Positions 49,201 to 57,906 of a DNA stretch of 62,000 nt are shown here, one piece after another. Position 1 is the first letter of the stretch. Each line of letters opens with the position of its first letter. The notes below the pieces were generated by a model, which was given only the letters and a program-made list of their open reading frames with translations, searched no databases and was not told the origin of the DNA. The position numbers were made by a program, and so were the translations under genes. The stretch is from NCBI RefSeq assembly GCF_964340395.1, contig NC_135551.1, forward strand, positions 19,021,003 through 19,083,002, read 5' to 3'. This DNA is from Glandiceps talaboti. Its lineage: Eukaryota; Hemichordata; Enteropneusta; Spengelidae.

Positions 49201-50309
49201 ATGATAGATACTCATTTGTATTTAAGCTGGGGGGGGGGGGGGAATCAGAATTAGGGTTGGGTTGTATTTAAGCCAGGGGATCAGAATTGGGGTTAGGTTG
49301 TATTCAAGCCAGGGGGTCAGAATTGGGGTTGGGTTGTATTCAAGCTAGGGGATCAGAATTGGGGTTGGGTTGTATTCAAGCTAGGGGGTCAGAATTGGGG
49401 TTGGGTGAGGGATATGAATAGGATTCAATTAATTCCCTAGGTATCATCTGTATAGACACGCTTCTACTTTTGTTACATAATTGTTTTTTTGATACTTACT
49501 AAAAAATGACAGGAATCGTCTTTTTCTTGACCATGTTGATTTGTTTCCTGGGATCCAGCAGAGATGTCTGCACCATCATCATCATCAGTACTACTGAGTA
49601 AACTTGAGGAGTGGAATCTTTCTAGTTTTGCAACCGTGACAACTTCTTCAGCAGTTGAATAGGAGCCTGATGAGCTGCTGCCAATACTCCTGTGTTGTGA
49701 TGATGTAGGTTCTGGACTATGCATACTCATATCCAAGGCTCTACTTGTAGCGTTTTCTAAAGTCTCAAAAGCTTCTAAGGCAGGTCCTGATTTTTTCTTT
49801 AATTTCTTTTTCTTTTTCACTTGTGGTGGAGAGTCTCTGTCTTCTTTTTTCCCAGTTCCGGGTTTTCTGCCGGGTTTTCTCTTCCTTTGTTTTATTTTCT
49901 CTTCCTCTTCTTTTTCCCTTTGTCTTTTTTTGGCATCTAATGCTGCCCTTCGACCTTTAACCTTTGAATACATATCCCCCTCTAGATTAATGAGACCTTG
50001 TTCAAGATCTCTCCAGAATGTGTCTTTTAGAGTATCGATATCATCATCACTGTCGTCGTCATCTTTCTTCTCATTTTTCTTTTCTTTCTCTTCCTCCTCC
50101 TTCTCTAGCTCTACCTCCTGCCCTTTCTTCTCTACTGCCCGCCCCTCTTTCTCTACCTCCAGCCCTTTCTTCTCTACTGCCCGCCCCTCTTTCTCTTCCT
50201 CCTGCTCTTTCTTCTCCTCCTTCTCCTTCTCATGGTCTTTGTCTTGGGACTCTTGAGATGCTGTTTCAGTTCCAGAAGACCGTTCGTCTGATTCATCTGT
50301 GCCCGCTCT
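31156..50309 (-). CDS. MPHOSPH8: M-phase phosphoprotein 8 (MPP8, HUSH complex), 5' end not resolved
   Basis: Spliced minus-strand gene. Ten exons join without a phase conflict: 49500-50309, 41683-42367, 40739-40831, 40040-40269, 38917-39003, 37959-38113, 36979-37136, 36169-36296, 35487-35570 and 31156-31269, giving 847 residues from the first of these. Ankyrin repeats and C-terminal domain follow human MPP8 closely: [75 protein letters not shown]. Human MPP8 (860 residues) binds H3K9me3 through an N-terminal chromodomain and works with TASOR and periphilin in the HUSH complex, which silences retroelements. No chromodomain could be found between 50310 and 62000, so the first coding exon is either further upstream or the short one at 60084-60113. 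No disabling mutation seen. Confidence 0.92.
31884..32375. repeat. tandem duplication, 2 x 246 bp, in MPHOSPH8 intron
   Basis: ATATGGTTGGGCCTTCAAAT begins both copies (31884, 32130), which remain almost identical through CAATTTGTCAGAAGTCTC. Very few substitutions, so a recent event. It contains no splice-competent coding sequence that I can see. Confidence 0.92.
34199..34221. repeat. (GGT)n microsatellite
   Basis: Seven to eight GGT units in an MPHOSPH8 intron. Confidence 0.9.
35487..35570 (-). CDS. MPHOSPH8: MPHOSPH8 C-terminal domain exon
   Basis: 84 bp, phase 0 in and out; CATCCTGCAG acceptor, GTATGT donor. Encodes [20 protein letters not shown] and TVPTAHST, matching human HFVYSFSPVAGPNKLFIRL and EAPSAK. 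Confidence 0.9.
35690..36115. repeat. degenerate minisatellite (GCAGAAATGTCCTTATATGG)
   Basis: The core AGAAATGTCCTTATATGGAC, followed by AAAGTGTG or AAATGTG, repeats about ten times with irregular spacing of 30-45 bp, filling most of the 598-bp intron 35571-36168. Confidence 0.85.
36169..36296 (-). CDS. MPHOSPH8: MPHOSPH8 C-terminal domain exon
   Basis: 128 bp, phase 1 in and phase 0 out; CTATACAG acceptor, GTAAAT donor. Encodes [20 protein letters not shown] and [15 protein letters not shown], matching human GSGILLFIFHANFLGKEV and RLCGPCSVQAVVLND. Confidence 0.92.
36979..37136 (-). CDS. MPHOSPH8: MPHOSPH8 post-ankyrin exon
   Basis: 158 bp, phase 2 in and phase 1 out; TTGCCGTTTAG acceptor, G|GTTAGT donor. 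Encodes [20 protein letters not shown] and [15 protein letters not shown], matching human RVAEETIKDYFEARLALLEP and VFPIAC. Confidence 0.9.
37959..38113 (-). CDS. MPHOSPH8: MPHOSPH8 ankyrin repeat exon 3
   Basis: 155 bp, phase 0 in and phase 2 out; GTTTGATACAG acceptor, GTGAGA donor. Encodes [40 protein letters not shown] and [11 protein letters not shown], matching human ACKRGNSDIVRLVIECGADC. The acceptor abuts a 58-bp tandem array. Confidence 0.93.
38114..38770 (-). repeat. 58-bp tandem array carrying a duplicated 3' splice site
   Basis: Regular copies start CCTGTATCAAACAAAATATA at 38113, 38171, 38229, 38287, 38345, 38403, 38461 and 38519 (period 58 bp), followed by three or four diverged copies to about 38770. 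On the minus strand each copy ends TTTTGTTTGATACAG|G, the same acceptor that precedes exon 37959-38113. The array starts exactly at that splice site and occupies most of the 803-bp intron. Confidence 0.95.
38917..39003 (-). CDS. MPHOSPH8: MPHOSPH8 ankyrin repeat exon 2
   Basis: 87 bp, phase 0 in and out; ATACATTTCAG acceptor, GTAAGA donor. Encodes [20 protein letters not shown] and STGETALMK, near-identical to human [16 protein letters not shown] and SNGETALMK. Its acceptor is the first copy of a tandem array extending into the upstream intron. Confidence 0.93.
39003..39440 (-). repeat. tandem array of 63-75 bp units carrying a duplicated 3' splice site
   Basis: CCTGAAATGTATGG or close variants recur at 39003, 39066, 39129, 39204, 39267, 39330 and 39400, with spacings 63, 63, 75, 63, 63 and 70, so there is a higher-order period of about 200 bp. 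On the minus strand each reads ACCATACATTTCAG|GGC, the acceptor of exon 38917-39003. The unit also includes a diverged copy of the first bases of that exon. Confidence 0.95.
39577..39815 (+). mobile_element. tRNA-derived SINE, diverged copy
   Basis: GGTTGTCAGTGGCTATACCA, CTTGCCTCTTACCACTGGGG and a degraded B box (GGGTTTGAAACTT), followed by a body with TACTGAACAAAACACTAGG, GGCACTCCGTTTCCCCC and a TGAGGGCAGCC end. Same family as 43285-43525, but the A box has lost about ten bases. Confidence 0.65.
40040..40269 (-). CDS. MPHOSPH8: MPHOSPH8 ankyrin repeat exon 1
   Basis: 230 bp, phase 1 in and phase 0 out; CCTATAG acceptor, GTGAGT donor. Encodes [20 protein letters not shown], then [20 protein letters not shown] and [20 protein letters not shown], matching human DAVKNGDYITVKVALNS and [14 protein letters not shown]. 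Confidence 0.93.
40365..40440 (-). repeat. dispersed repeat fragment (GCGCCCTCTAGTGG)
   Basis: AGCGCCCTCTAGTGGCCAAA followed by CAATCTTTTATC is shared in inverse orientation with 20020-20065. Confidence 0.5.
40739..40831 (-). CDS. MPHOSPH8: MPHOSPH8 exon before the ankyrin repeats
   Basis: 93 bp, phase 1 in and out; CTCATCAG acceptor, G|GTATGTAG donor. Encodes [20 protein letters not shown] and [12 protein letters not shown], an acidic stretch leading into the first ankyrin repeat. Confidence 0.82.
41022..41529. mobile_element. fold-back element with long inverted arms, in MPHOSPH8 intron
   Basis: The left arm (about 41029-41150: AGACTGTAAGGT, then TACCCGGACTCTCACCACTA and GACCTCCCCAAATGAGA) is mirrored by the right arm (41390-41520), with several substitutions. 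ATGCATA lies just outside both ends (41021-41027, 41524-41530), a possible 7-8 bp target duplication. No coding capacity. Confidence 0.7.
41683..42367 (-). CDS. MPHOSPH8: MPHOSPH8 linker exon, Ser/Lys/Glu-rich
   Basis: 685 bp, phase 0 in and phase 1 out; acceptor CTTTGCAG, donor G|GTATGT. It encodes 228 residues rich in Ser, Lys, Glu and Thr, with basic clusters ([22 protein letters not shown]), a disordered linker like that between chromodomain and ankyrin repeats in vertebrate MPP8. Confidence 0.85.
42822..43075. repeat. 65-bp tandem repeat, 4 copies
   Basis: TACCAGACTGGTACATTGTG recurs at 42821, 42886, 42951 and 43016 (period 65 bp), with ACAAGAAGGCATTTTAGTCA inside each. The flanking sequence at 42730-42820 (CCTAGATATTTTCGCCACTA, ACAGTCTTCAG) recurs at 51165-51245, so the array grew from the end of a dispersed element. 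Confidence 0.92.
43137..43195 (-). CDS. MPHOSPH8: possible MPHOSPH8 exon (59 nt)
   Basis: Acceptor TCTTATTTCAG, weak donor T|GTAAAC. Phase 1 in and phase 0 out, so together with 48486-48504 it would insert 26 residues (encoding [20 protein letters not shown]) without breaking the frame. Supported only by phase and a coding-like character. Confidence 0.27.
43285..43525 (+). mobile_element. tRNA-derived SINE with intact A and B boxes
   Basis: The head resembles a tRNA of Leu/Ser type. A box TGGCCGAGTGG at about 43299-43309 and B box GGTTCAAACCC at 43342-43352 match the polymerase III consensus. The body contains CAGGTTTTCCCCTGGTACTC, AGTTTCCTCCTGCATT and a TGAGGGACGGCCCTG end. Too diverged in its 3' half of the head to be a functional tRNA. 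Confidence 0.75.
44128..44242. repeat. (ATGT)n and (GT)n microsatellite
   Basis: About 20 ATGT units followed by GTGTGTCT variants, in an MPHOSPH8 intron. Confidence 0.95.
44780..45313. mobile_element. 534-bp element with inverted termini and internal 23-bp arms
   Basis: ATGTATTAATCGCC at 44780-44793 is mirrored at 45300-45313. Internally CAGCCATACGTTACAGTGGT and three more bases (44846-44868) are exactly mirrored at 45228-45250. CCCGGAAG and GACAATC blocks between them are also mirrored. Base composition is less AT-rich than the surrounding intron. No transposase. Confidence 0.75.
46210..46620 (-). mobile_element. dispersed repeat end with GCTGTCAGCGAAAGC motif
   Basis: Two diverged copies of a unit of about 160 bp (AAAAAAATCATAAAAAAT, then a CTGAGTAAGCTACCCCCTG-like segment) precede a reverse-orientation end reading AGCTCCGCTGTCAGCGAAAG, then CTGAAAGCGTAGC. 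A partial counterpart (AATAGCTCCGCTGTTTTT) lies at 44304. Sequences of this type are common in marine invertebrate genomes; the class is not assigned. Confidence 0.5.
47210..47825. repeat. 34-bp minisatellite, about 18 copies
   Basis: TAGAACAGGACAGCATGGAT followed by TCCAGGCTATACTG repeats with period about 34 bp, with local higher-order duplication (the GTATGGATTCCAAACTATAT variant recurs at 47500 and 47630). Located in the 7.1-kb MPHOSPH8 intron. Confidence 0.93.
48486..48504 (-). CDS. MPHOSPH8: possible 19-nt MPHOSPH8 microexon
   Basis: Flanked by a TGATTACTTCAG acceptor and a strong CTG|GTAAGATTC donor. Phase 0 in, phase 1 out, which fits only if the candidate exon 43137-43195 is also used. 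Not conserved with any sequence I can recall. Confidence 0.25.
49228..49410. repeat. 41-bp minisatellite, about 4-5 copies, after a G-run
   Basis: GGTTGGGTTGTATTCAAGC plus TAGGGGATCAGAATTGGGG repeats just downstream (gene sense) of the large MPHOSPH8 exon. Confidence 0.88.
49500..50309 (-). CDS. MPHOSPH8: MPHOSPH8 large exon, acidic/basic charged region
   Basis: 810 bp, phase 0 in and out; acceptor TATTCACAG, donor GTAAGTATC. It begins [13 protein letters not shown], then Glu/Lys repeats with a duplicated [11 protein letters not shown]-type block, a [10 protein letters not shown] acidic cluster, the structured-looking segment [20 protein letters not shown], then basic KRKPGRKPG and Ser-rich tracts. 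The corresponding vertebrate region follows the chromodomain and is also highly charged. The antisense frames here are compositional shadows. Confidence 0.85.
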
Positions 50310-50499
50310 CTGTGAATAGAAAAACAAAAAGATAAGAGTTCTGAACTGCTACTGTAGACCTTAACAGGAGTTGGAATTCTCACTTACCTGAAAGAGAATT
50401 TTGCCACCTAGGTGTTTTTCATACAAAAAATAAAACAATTGATAAATTTCATGGTTATCACCAATATTTTCGCTTTTCCTATATGGTCAATGTGTCATT

Positions 50500-50945
50500 G
50501 GTTTCTTCTCATCAGATGTACAGCCATTACAGATTGGAAGAACAGTTTTATACAATCTGATTAAAATCTGATGTGGTGAAAGCGGCTTCAAAGGTGGAGA
50601 TCACTCAGAACAAAAACAAACGTCACAAAATGATGGAAATAGAGGTAAATAAAGCATTTAGCCGCTTTCACCACATCAGATATTAATCAAATTTGAGTTT
50701 TATATTGTCTTTTTAAGTTGATGTCAGTTTCTGCATCCAATATTCCTCGCGAGACTTCATTATTTTCATGATTTTATTTCATTTTTCTCAAATATGTGAA
50801 AACAATTTTAGGGTCGGCAGTGAAAAACTTGGAGGGGTCAGGTAACCGGATCCGGAAAATTAGGTGGGGGTCAGGTAACCGGAACCAAAAAACTAGGTGG
50901 GGGTCAGGTAACCGGAACCGAACGAATTTTGTTTATAGGCCTTAT
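50500..50945 (+). mobile_element. AGGCC-type transposon with nested MITE
   Basis: Colinear with 7560-7779 from TTGGTTTCTTCTCATCAG to TATAGGCCTTA, but split by the 143-bp fold-back insertion 50553-50695. Near its 3' end the motif GTCAGGTAACCGGA is triplicated (about 50835, 50873, 50904). Confidence 0.85.
50553..50695. mobile_element. fold-back MITE copy 3, nested, 9-bp target duplication
   Basis: 143 bp. It begins CAATCTGATTAAAATCTGAT and ends with its near-mirror (ATCAGATATTAATCAAATTTG), sharing terminal sequence with copies at 20478 and 21105 but with different arms (GTGGTGAAAGCGGC). Flanked by AGTTTTATA at 50544-50552 and 50696-50704. The uninterrupted sequence at 7595-7625 and 15475-15500 (inverse) is the empty site. 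Confidence 0.9.
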
Positions 50946-51159
50946 ATGTATACGTAAGTCAGTGAGTAAAACATAGTTATTCTGATTCTGATCTTCATTG
51001 CACAAAATTTATCATTTAACATTTACAAACCTAATATGCAATTTTTTTGATTATTTGAAAATCTACTACAATGTATTCACAATGTCAAGTTACTATGGAA
51101 ACATAAGTTTGCAACATACGGTACTCAAACTAATCAAGATGCAAAAGAAAGAGAGTAAA

Positions 51160-51250
51160 TACTGTACACCTAGATATTTTCGCTACTAGAATATTTTGTG
51201 ATTTTACAGTCTTCAGTTGATTTTCAAAGACTAATTTTTACAATAATTAC
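51160..51250. repeat. dispersed repeat shared with 42730-42820
   Basis: CACCTAGATATTTTCGCTAC, TTTGTGATTTTACAGTCTTC and CAAAGACTAATTTT match the segment preceding the 65-bp array at 42822. Confidence 0.7.
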
Positions 51251-52794
51251 ATATATAAGTGGTTTAATTTAACATGAATTTCTCCCAGGCTGCATAACAA
51301 GACATACACGGTATGTAGTATGTGTGAAATTGTCTGTTTTTTTAATTTGAATTACGAATATTAAATATTTTTATAATTATAGTTTGTTTTTGATATATGA
51401 CGTGTGTTATTGTTATATATATACTGGTACATATATATGTACTGATTTTGTGTGTAATGAAAAATTTACAAAAAACAGTATTCTGTAGATGACTCATTTT
51501 TATAGTAGACTTTCTTTTAAATCAGATTTCCTTTTTATTTAATTTTTCATTCTAAAGTGCCTCTTATAACAATGGTTTCTTGGATTTAGGCACAAACACT
51601 ATGCATAGTGTGTTCTATTATTACTTTATCATCATCATGTACGCATTCTGATATGATCCCCCAATATTTTTTTCTTTGTTCAGTCAAGGAAATTACAAGT
51701 GACCTAAGGGGCCTTGCTACTATGAGTAACTAGATGAGTAACTAGATGAATCCTTACTTATAGGTTGCGAGTATTTTCCAGCTGAATGAATCAACAAAAT
51801 ATTAGGGAATATGATTACAATTCCTCAAGCATAATTTACGGAAAATTAGGAAAATATTGGCACTTTGGAACATTCTTTGGAGCAAATAATACACAATCTT
51901 TCCTTTTGAAAATCCATACTTTTATTCATATTAATGGATAATATGTTTTCATCGTTTGTTTTTATAATAACCATACAATTTATACAGTTGACTATTCTTG
52001 TGCTTGTCTCTCAATTTCAGCAAAATCATGACTCAAACTGACATTTTTGAATTTTTCTCTGTATTTTTTCCCCCAGATTGCTCTCATGAATCAAATGCTA
52101 CATATTAGTTCAAACTTTTATGAATTTCTCCATACCATTCTTACAAACCAGACCATATTTTTCTTCTGTGACACATTGAAAAAAACAAGCATTTTGGACA
52201 GTGTGTAAAAGAGGCTGTGGTTTATGTAGTCTAGCTGCTAGATCATTGGGCTTTCCTCTGATAGACATGAGGGTGGAACCCCCCAGGCTATCACACTCAC
52301 AAGCGACCTTTGGTCGCATTCACATTGAATAAAATAGCTCGAGGGGGTCAAGCAGCAAGGCTATGGTTTCTGATGATGCTCCGAAACAATTCAGTTTTAT
52401 GTCTTTGATTGGTTTGAGTGTACAAACATACAATCTCTTTAGAGGTCAAACTGATCCAGTGTACACGTATGTGTGAATGGCAGTGTCATGTGAAAAGCCT
52501 GCTGGCAATGACACTGAAATTATTATCATTTCTGTTATCACAGCATAAGCAAGCTGCCGTCATCATCATCAATAAGAAGTCAAGGTTTTATAAAGGTACT
52601 TGAATGCTTGTCACTTTCTGTTGTAATGTAATGTAACCACATTCAAGCCAAGTTATTGTCTTTGAACAGAAAATACGGATTATATATACCCTGGTCGTTC
52701 TACGTCACTGGTTTTGTGGTGCTCAAAATATGAACCGAAACCTTCCAAATTGCCATTATTTGTCCAGATTTTAGGGCAAATTTTTTTTATCATT

Positions 52795-52935
52795 CTCGAT
52801 TATTTTGCTTCATTTAGCTGGAAAATACTCGTGATATAAGTAGTGACTGGTAGTGACAAAGTCCCCTTCGGTCTGAGTTACTCATATTTTCTTCACCTGC
52901 ATGTATGAAGAAAACGATTGTGGAATAATGTCTAA
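52795..52935 (+). repeat. dispersed repeat, third member of a family
   Basis: AGCTGGAAAATACTCG, GTGACAAAGTCCCCTT and GGAATAATGT match 35275-35400 in the same orientation and 51705-51800 in the inverse orientation. No terminal structure could be defined. Confidence 0.5.
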
Positions 52936-55091
52936 ATGTCTGAGGTATCCAGACAGTTAAATGTGTGATTATGAATGGAATCATCAAATGTACATGTACA
53001 AACACTGGAACAGTTTAATTACTATGTTTTTTCTTTTTACACTGACATACCTAATCAATTTCAACATGTAACAATGAGAAACCTAGAAATTATACTGGGT
53101 AACCCATACAACAGAAAACAGATACTACTAAAGATTACAAATGACAGTTTTAACCTTTACAATATGAAGGTACCTGAGTCTGTGAATAATTATTCATTGA
53201 ATTTTTAGTTTCCATGTGTTCCAATAGTAATTATTGTATGTTGTCTTTGTTCAAAAGTGAGCACTTCATTTTTCATGTTTAGTTCTGTGATCTCTATGAG
53301 GGTACCATTCCACGAATAACTGTTTAATGACTTTTTAGTTTTTTATGTGTTTGCTAATAAATTGTATGTTGTCTTTTGTTATCACAGATGAATTTTGTTC
53401 AGACGTGAACATTTCTATGGAGGTACCAGAGTCTATGAATAACTGAATAACTACCAGTCTGTTTTCATATAATAACTGTTCACTGAATTATCAATTTGTT
53501 ATATAACATAGTTACCTTTTGTTACAAAACTGGAACTTTTTTCAGAACTGAACATATTCTGTCCAGTTAATATACGACCTCAAAATGAATATGAATACCG
53601 TATAACAGGTAGTTGTAGAAATAGAATAGAATAGAAATAACTTTATTTTCTACAGTGTACATATGGAAAATCGCTTTCAGTCACTCAGGTCAAAAATTGA
53701 CATACAATAATCAAAGAACATAAATAACAACAAGACAGGCTAAAAATTACGGAGACAGTGCTGATCAACAGCTAGTTAAAATGGGAATTGGATGAGATAA
53801 CAGCTATAAAGACGACATAAACGTGAACGTGGAATATACGGTATACATGACGTATATACCGGTGGATATACAATGAAATGTGTATTGATTTTGCATGCAT
53901 GAAAAGTTTACAAAAGCAATATTAAGAGCAGTAGAGGACTCCTAAGCAGTTGGATAAAAGCTAAACAATGTGTGATTAGAACCTGATTTGATTGAATGGT
54001 ACCACTCGTCTGAGTACACAAGTTGGAATAAATTATGTCCTGGATATCTTTTGACTGAACTCAGCAACACAAGTGTAAAATAACACAAAACAAGATAATA
54101 TACATTTAGTGTGGTGTTTTTTTCCCCTTTGAATGGGAAATGCAGTGAAGCAGGCAAAAAAAAAAAGATTGTTTTATTTTTGTAAACAAGTACTTGTACC
54201 AATTAAGAAATGCAATTTCCATAAACCCCCTTCCCCTACCCGTAATTTTTTTCTAAAAATGCCATGAAACCACTTAAAAAGTAATTTTTTTTTAAACTGT
54301 TGAATATTTCAAAGCTGTTTTTAACCTGAAAACACTAAAATTCCACAACTGAAAATTGTTGTAAATATTGCCACAAAGTTGTAATATATATTGACAAAAA
54401 CTAGTTTTGAGCGTACATACATGTACAAATATGTGGCCTTATTTTGATAGCTTTCTATTCATAGCCCGACTACCGGTATATGACCAGCAAACTGAAAGGT
54501 ACTTTTTAATTTAAGAATATTGATAAACTCTTTTTACAATGACCATATGGATTAGGTATTTATTTTGGATTTTAATTTACAAACCAATTTCACCATGGCT
54601 TCCTAATTGAAAAAATCAATGTCAAACAATGTAGACCAAGTCAGTGTTTATAACTCATGACATTACAAAATGCTAAAAGATGTGTAAAAAAGTTTTGTTA
54701 TTGTACAAACAAAGATAACATTAACACATATTAATCTATTGCAATTTATATTGAATTACAAACAAGGACTTGGTATAATTATGTTGTTTCACGTTGCTTT
54801 TTTTCAAGTGGGACGCCATGATAAACTTGTTTTATAAATTAAAAATTCCAAAATAAATACCCAATCCTCATCCATATGGTCATTTCAACCAAACATGAAA
54901 ATAGCATTACTATATTCAAAATCTTTGGAAACTGACATCCACAAAGGCGTAACATATTTACAGGAACTGGGTCGTGTACATGTATAAACATGTACTAATG
55001 GTATTCAGTTTGTCTGCTTACTATTCACGGCCAGCCTAAATTGACCCAGCAAAAGTTTCAAAACCACTTACAGCAACTAGCATATGATATG

Positions 55092-55793
55092 GCAGGGCTC
55101 GAAATTAACAGTAGTCCCATTTCCACAGACTACCAATTCTTGTCATGGGGCTACTATAATTTGCAACTAATAGCCCACTCAGACTACTACTGATTATGTG
55201 ATGAAGATGGAAGATTTATGGACATGAAAGTATTTTAGGGGCAACATCAAAAGTTCAATATAATATATCTAACTTAATTGCTTAAGTTTGGGGGTGGGGG
55301 AGGGGTTTGGCCAAATTAATTTCTCAACCGTCAAAAACGATTTAACGTCATACTTGGCAAATTTAGTACGATTTCAAGGCTGCTTATAACACTGCGTACA
55401 CTTGGTCCGATTTATCAGCGGTACACAGTTAAAATGGTTTTCTGTTTTTATTTATAATTCAGTAGTATATTGGTACGTTGTTTGAAAGTAGAAGTATATA
55501 CAAATGTAGTATGAGTCTGAAACGATTTTCAATTTCAGGTCAGTTAAGTTAGATGGGGGGGGGGGGGGGGTCTGGGACCTAACTTAAGCAATTAAGTTAG
55601 ATATATCATATTGAACTTTTGATGTTGCCCCTTAATAACACATATATTTCCAATAGAGGAAATCTGTTTTCAGTTCAGGAATATGCAAAATGATATGGGA
55701 CTACATGTAAGGTCACAATCCTTGGGGTACCAATTTCTGAAATTGGTAGCCCACTAGGACTACCAAAGAAAAAAAAGTTAATTTCAAGCCTTG
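55092..55793. mobile_element. inverted-repeat element interrupted by a nested MITE
   Basis: GGGCTCGAAATTAACAGTAG at the left and GTTAATTTCAAGCCT at the right are inverted; further inside, GACTACCAATTCTTG mirrors CTGAAATTGGTAGCCC. The interval between is mostly the 394-bp element at 55238-55631, which appears to have inserted into it. Confidence 0.55.
55238..55631. mobile_element. PIF/Harbinger-like MITE, TTA target duplication
   Basis: Inverted termini of about 50 bp (GGGGCAACATCAAAAGTTCA and on through TAACTTAATTGCTTAAGTT) with essentially one mismatch. TTA flanks both ends (55235-55237, 55632-55634), and the GGGG/CCCC ends suit PIF/Harbinger elements. The middle holds G-runs and an AAAACGATTTAACG segment. 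No coding capacity. Confidence 0.8.
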
Positions 55794-57689
55794 TATGTTG
55801 ACCTGCTTTTCAATATTTTATAACTAGTATTTACACTATGATCAACCAGTGTTTCATAAAGCTTTAAAAGACACGTATGTACCATCTATCATATGATACA
55901 TTTTCCTGTGTCAAATCATATACCAGATTTCCTTTCTCTCAATGACAATAAAATCATGGCCTGTAATCCAGTCATGTGAGGATCTTGTTCTCGTTTTTTC
56001 CTCTACCACGCCTGACATTTTGCTATAATGGCTGTATTCAAACCTAAAATTAGATTATGATTTCCTGCAGCAATGTTAAATATGGTAATCATGTTTACAC
56101 TGTACAACTCAATCCCCCGAGTTGGTTATAATTATGTGGTGATGCTACTGACAACATCTCACCGTCGGAAGAATTAAAAGCCCAATAAAAATTTGTTCCT
56201 GTTTTTCTGACTGTAGCTTAATTAAGCCAGGCGCACACCAGAGGAATCAGCTGAGCAAAATTTCACTCGTGGCAATTTCCTTGCGCCAATTCCTCGTGTG
56301 CGGGCAACTTTTAATGAAAATTTGGTGATTTGTGGATGTGAGCCAAATATCTAGCATGTTTGATATTTTTGGCCTCGCATGAATTTTTCCTCGTGTGTGC
56401 CTGAACGTGAGCATTGTGCTCACAACTTTCTCTTAAGAGCGTATGTGTGGTAATGACATACCATGTATTATATATATATAAAGTACAAAATGTTTGTGCC
56501 AAGTCTACAATACAGGTGAGTAACTGTTACGTCAATAACGGTATTATCATGATTTTAGAAGACAAACATGTCGATCGTTGGCCTAAATACCCATGGCTAT
56601 TGTCTTAGATGGAATAGTCAACAAAACACCAATTATTGTGTCATAGCATGAGAGAGTTCAATCTTGTTTGGTCATAGGGTCTGTGGTTTCCTAACTATTC
56701 CCACTCAGTAAAGCAAGAGCTACAGGTATTTTGGCCACAGATCGACACTTTTGACTTCTAAAAATCATGAAAATACCGCAGTTATTGACGTAGAAGTTTA
56801 CTCACCTGTGTTTTAGACTGGGGCAAACATTTTGTATTTGCGTCATTGCCATGCATGAGTTGTGCACAGAATGCTTACGTTCAGGTGCACACACAAGGAA
56901 AAATTCATGCAAGGCCAAAAATATCCATTCTCACAAACCAGAGCTGTTATTTCTTCCGTGAACTTCTAAATGACGAGACTCTGGCATCTTACGCCTATGA
57001 AAGTGGGATTCTATGTATACGTAATACATATTCATGAGCAATGACATCATGATAATCTGAGCAATCATAGGTCTGTCTCTCAAAGAATGCATTTCAGGAT
57101 CATAACAACAATGGCCGCTCATGTTATGGCCAGTCATTGCACCTGTCGTGTTTGCGGCAACACAATTCAGAAAAAATACAGGGTACTCACATATACAACT
57201 ATCCCCCAAAAAGTCCTAAAAATCTATAATTGGGGAGCACAGTAGAAATGATGGACGCATTTTGGACGGTGCAATAAAAGAGGCCATGGTTTGCGACGAT
57301 GATCAAGTGAGGCCAACAGGCAGACAAAGCTAGCATGAACAGCAAACGTTGATAGATGCATGCACTGAGTGAATGTGAACAGGCAATTCAAAAGACCTGT
57401 GTAAAAGTTACTACAGTGTAGTCTCATTTAAATCTACAAGAATAACCAATATTTGAAAGGGTTAAAGAGTATAAAGTAAGAACGGGGAAAGATTTGTTGA
57501 AAATTTACATTAAGGGCTGATAAATGGGCACTGTACAGAATATTACTAGTACGGGTGCCATGAATGTAGTCCTGGCATTCTGAATTGTAGCACACAATGT
57601 GTTCTGCTTATCGTATGGAAAATGTGAACACATCGATGAGAAACCTTGACGTATATTGTAACAACAAGAACCACACACACACACAAAAT

Positions 57690-57776
57690 CATAATAAAAT
57701 AATAAAAATTTCCTACCTACCCACCGTTTTGAAATTGGTGTTATCAGAACCACACAATTTTTTTTGTTTGGCCTAA
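57690..57776 (-). mobile_element. AGGCC-type transposon, right-end fragment
   Basis: AATTTCCTACCTACCCACCG, TTTTGAAATTGGTGTTATCA, GAACCACACAATTTTTTTT and GGCCTAA match 15630-15697. Confidence 0.65.
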
Positions 57777-57906
57777 CTAACATAACAAATTATGTTTGAT
57801 AACATCTATCAACTGATTATTAGTGTAGTCATATAGGTAATATAACAGTATAATTTATGAAGCATTGCAACTGGTATTACTTGCCATATGGTAGGTGATA
57901 TGATTA

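Noticed and set aside
50018-50335. Ser/Pro/Leu-rich plus-strand frames opposite the large MPHOSPH8 exon
   Set aside because: They are antisense shadows of Glu/Lys-rich coding sequence.
52110-52319. 69-codon minus frame with SINE-like surroundings (ATTTTGGACAGTG, also near 57260)
   Set aside because: A shared dispersed repeat; no promoter boxes or ends clear enough to define an element.
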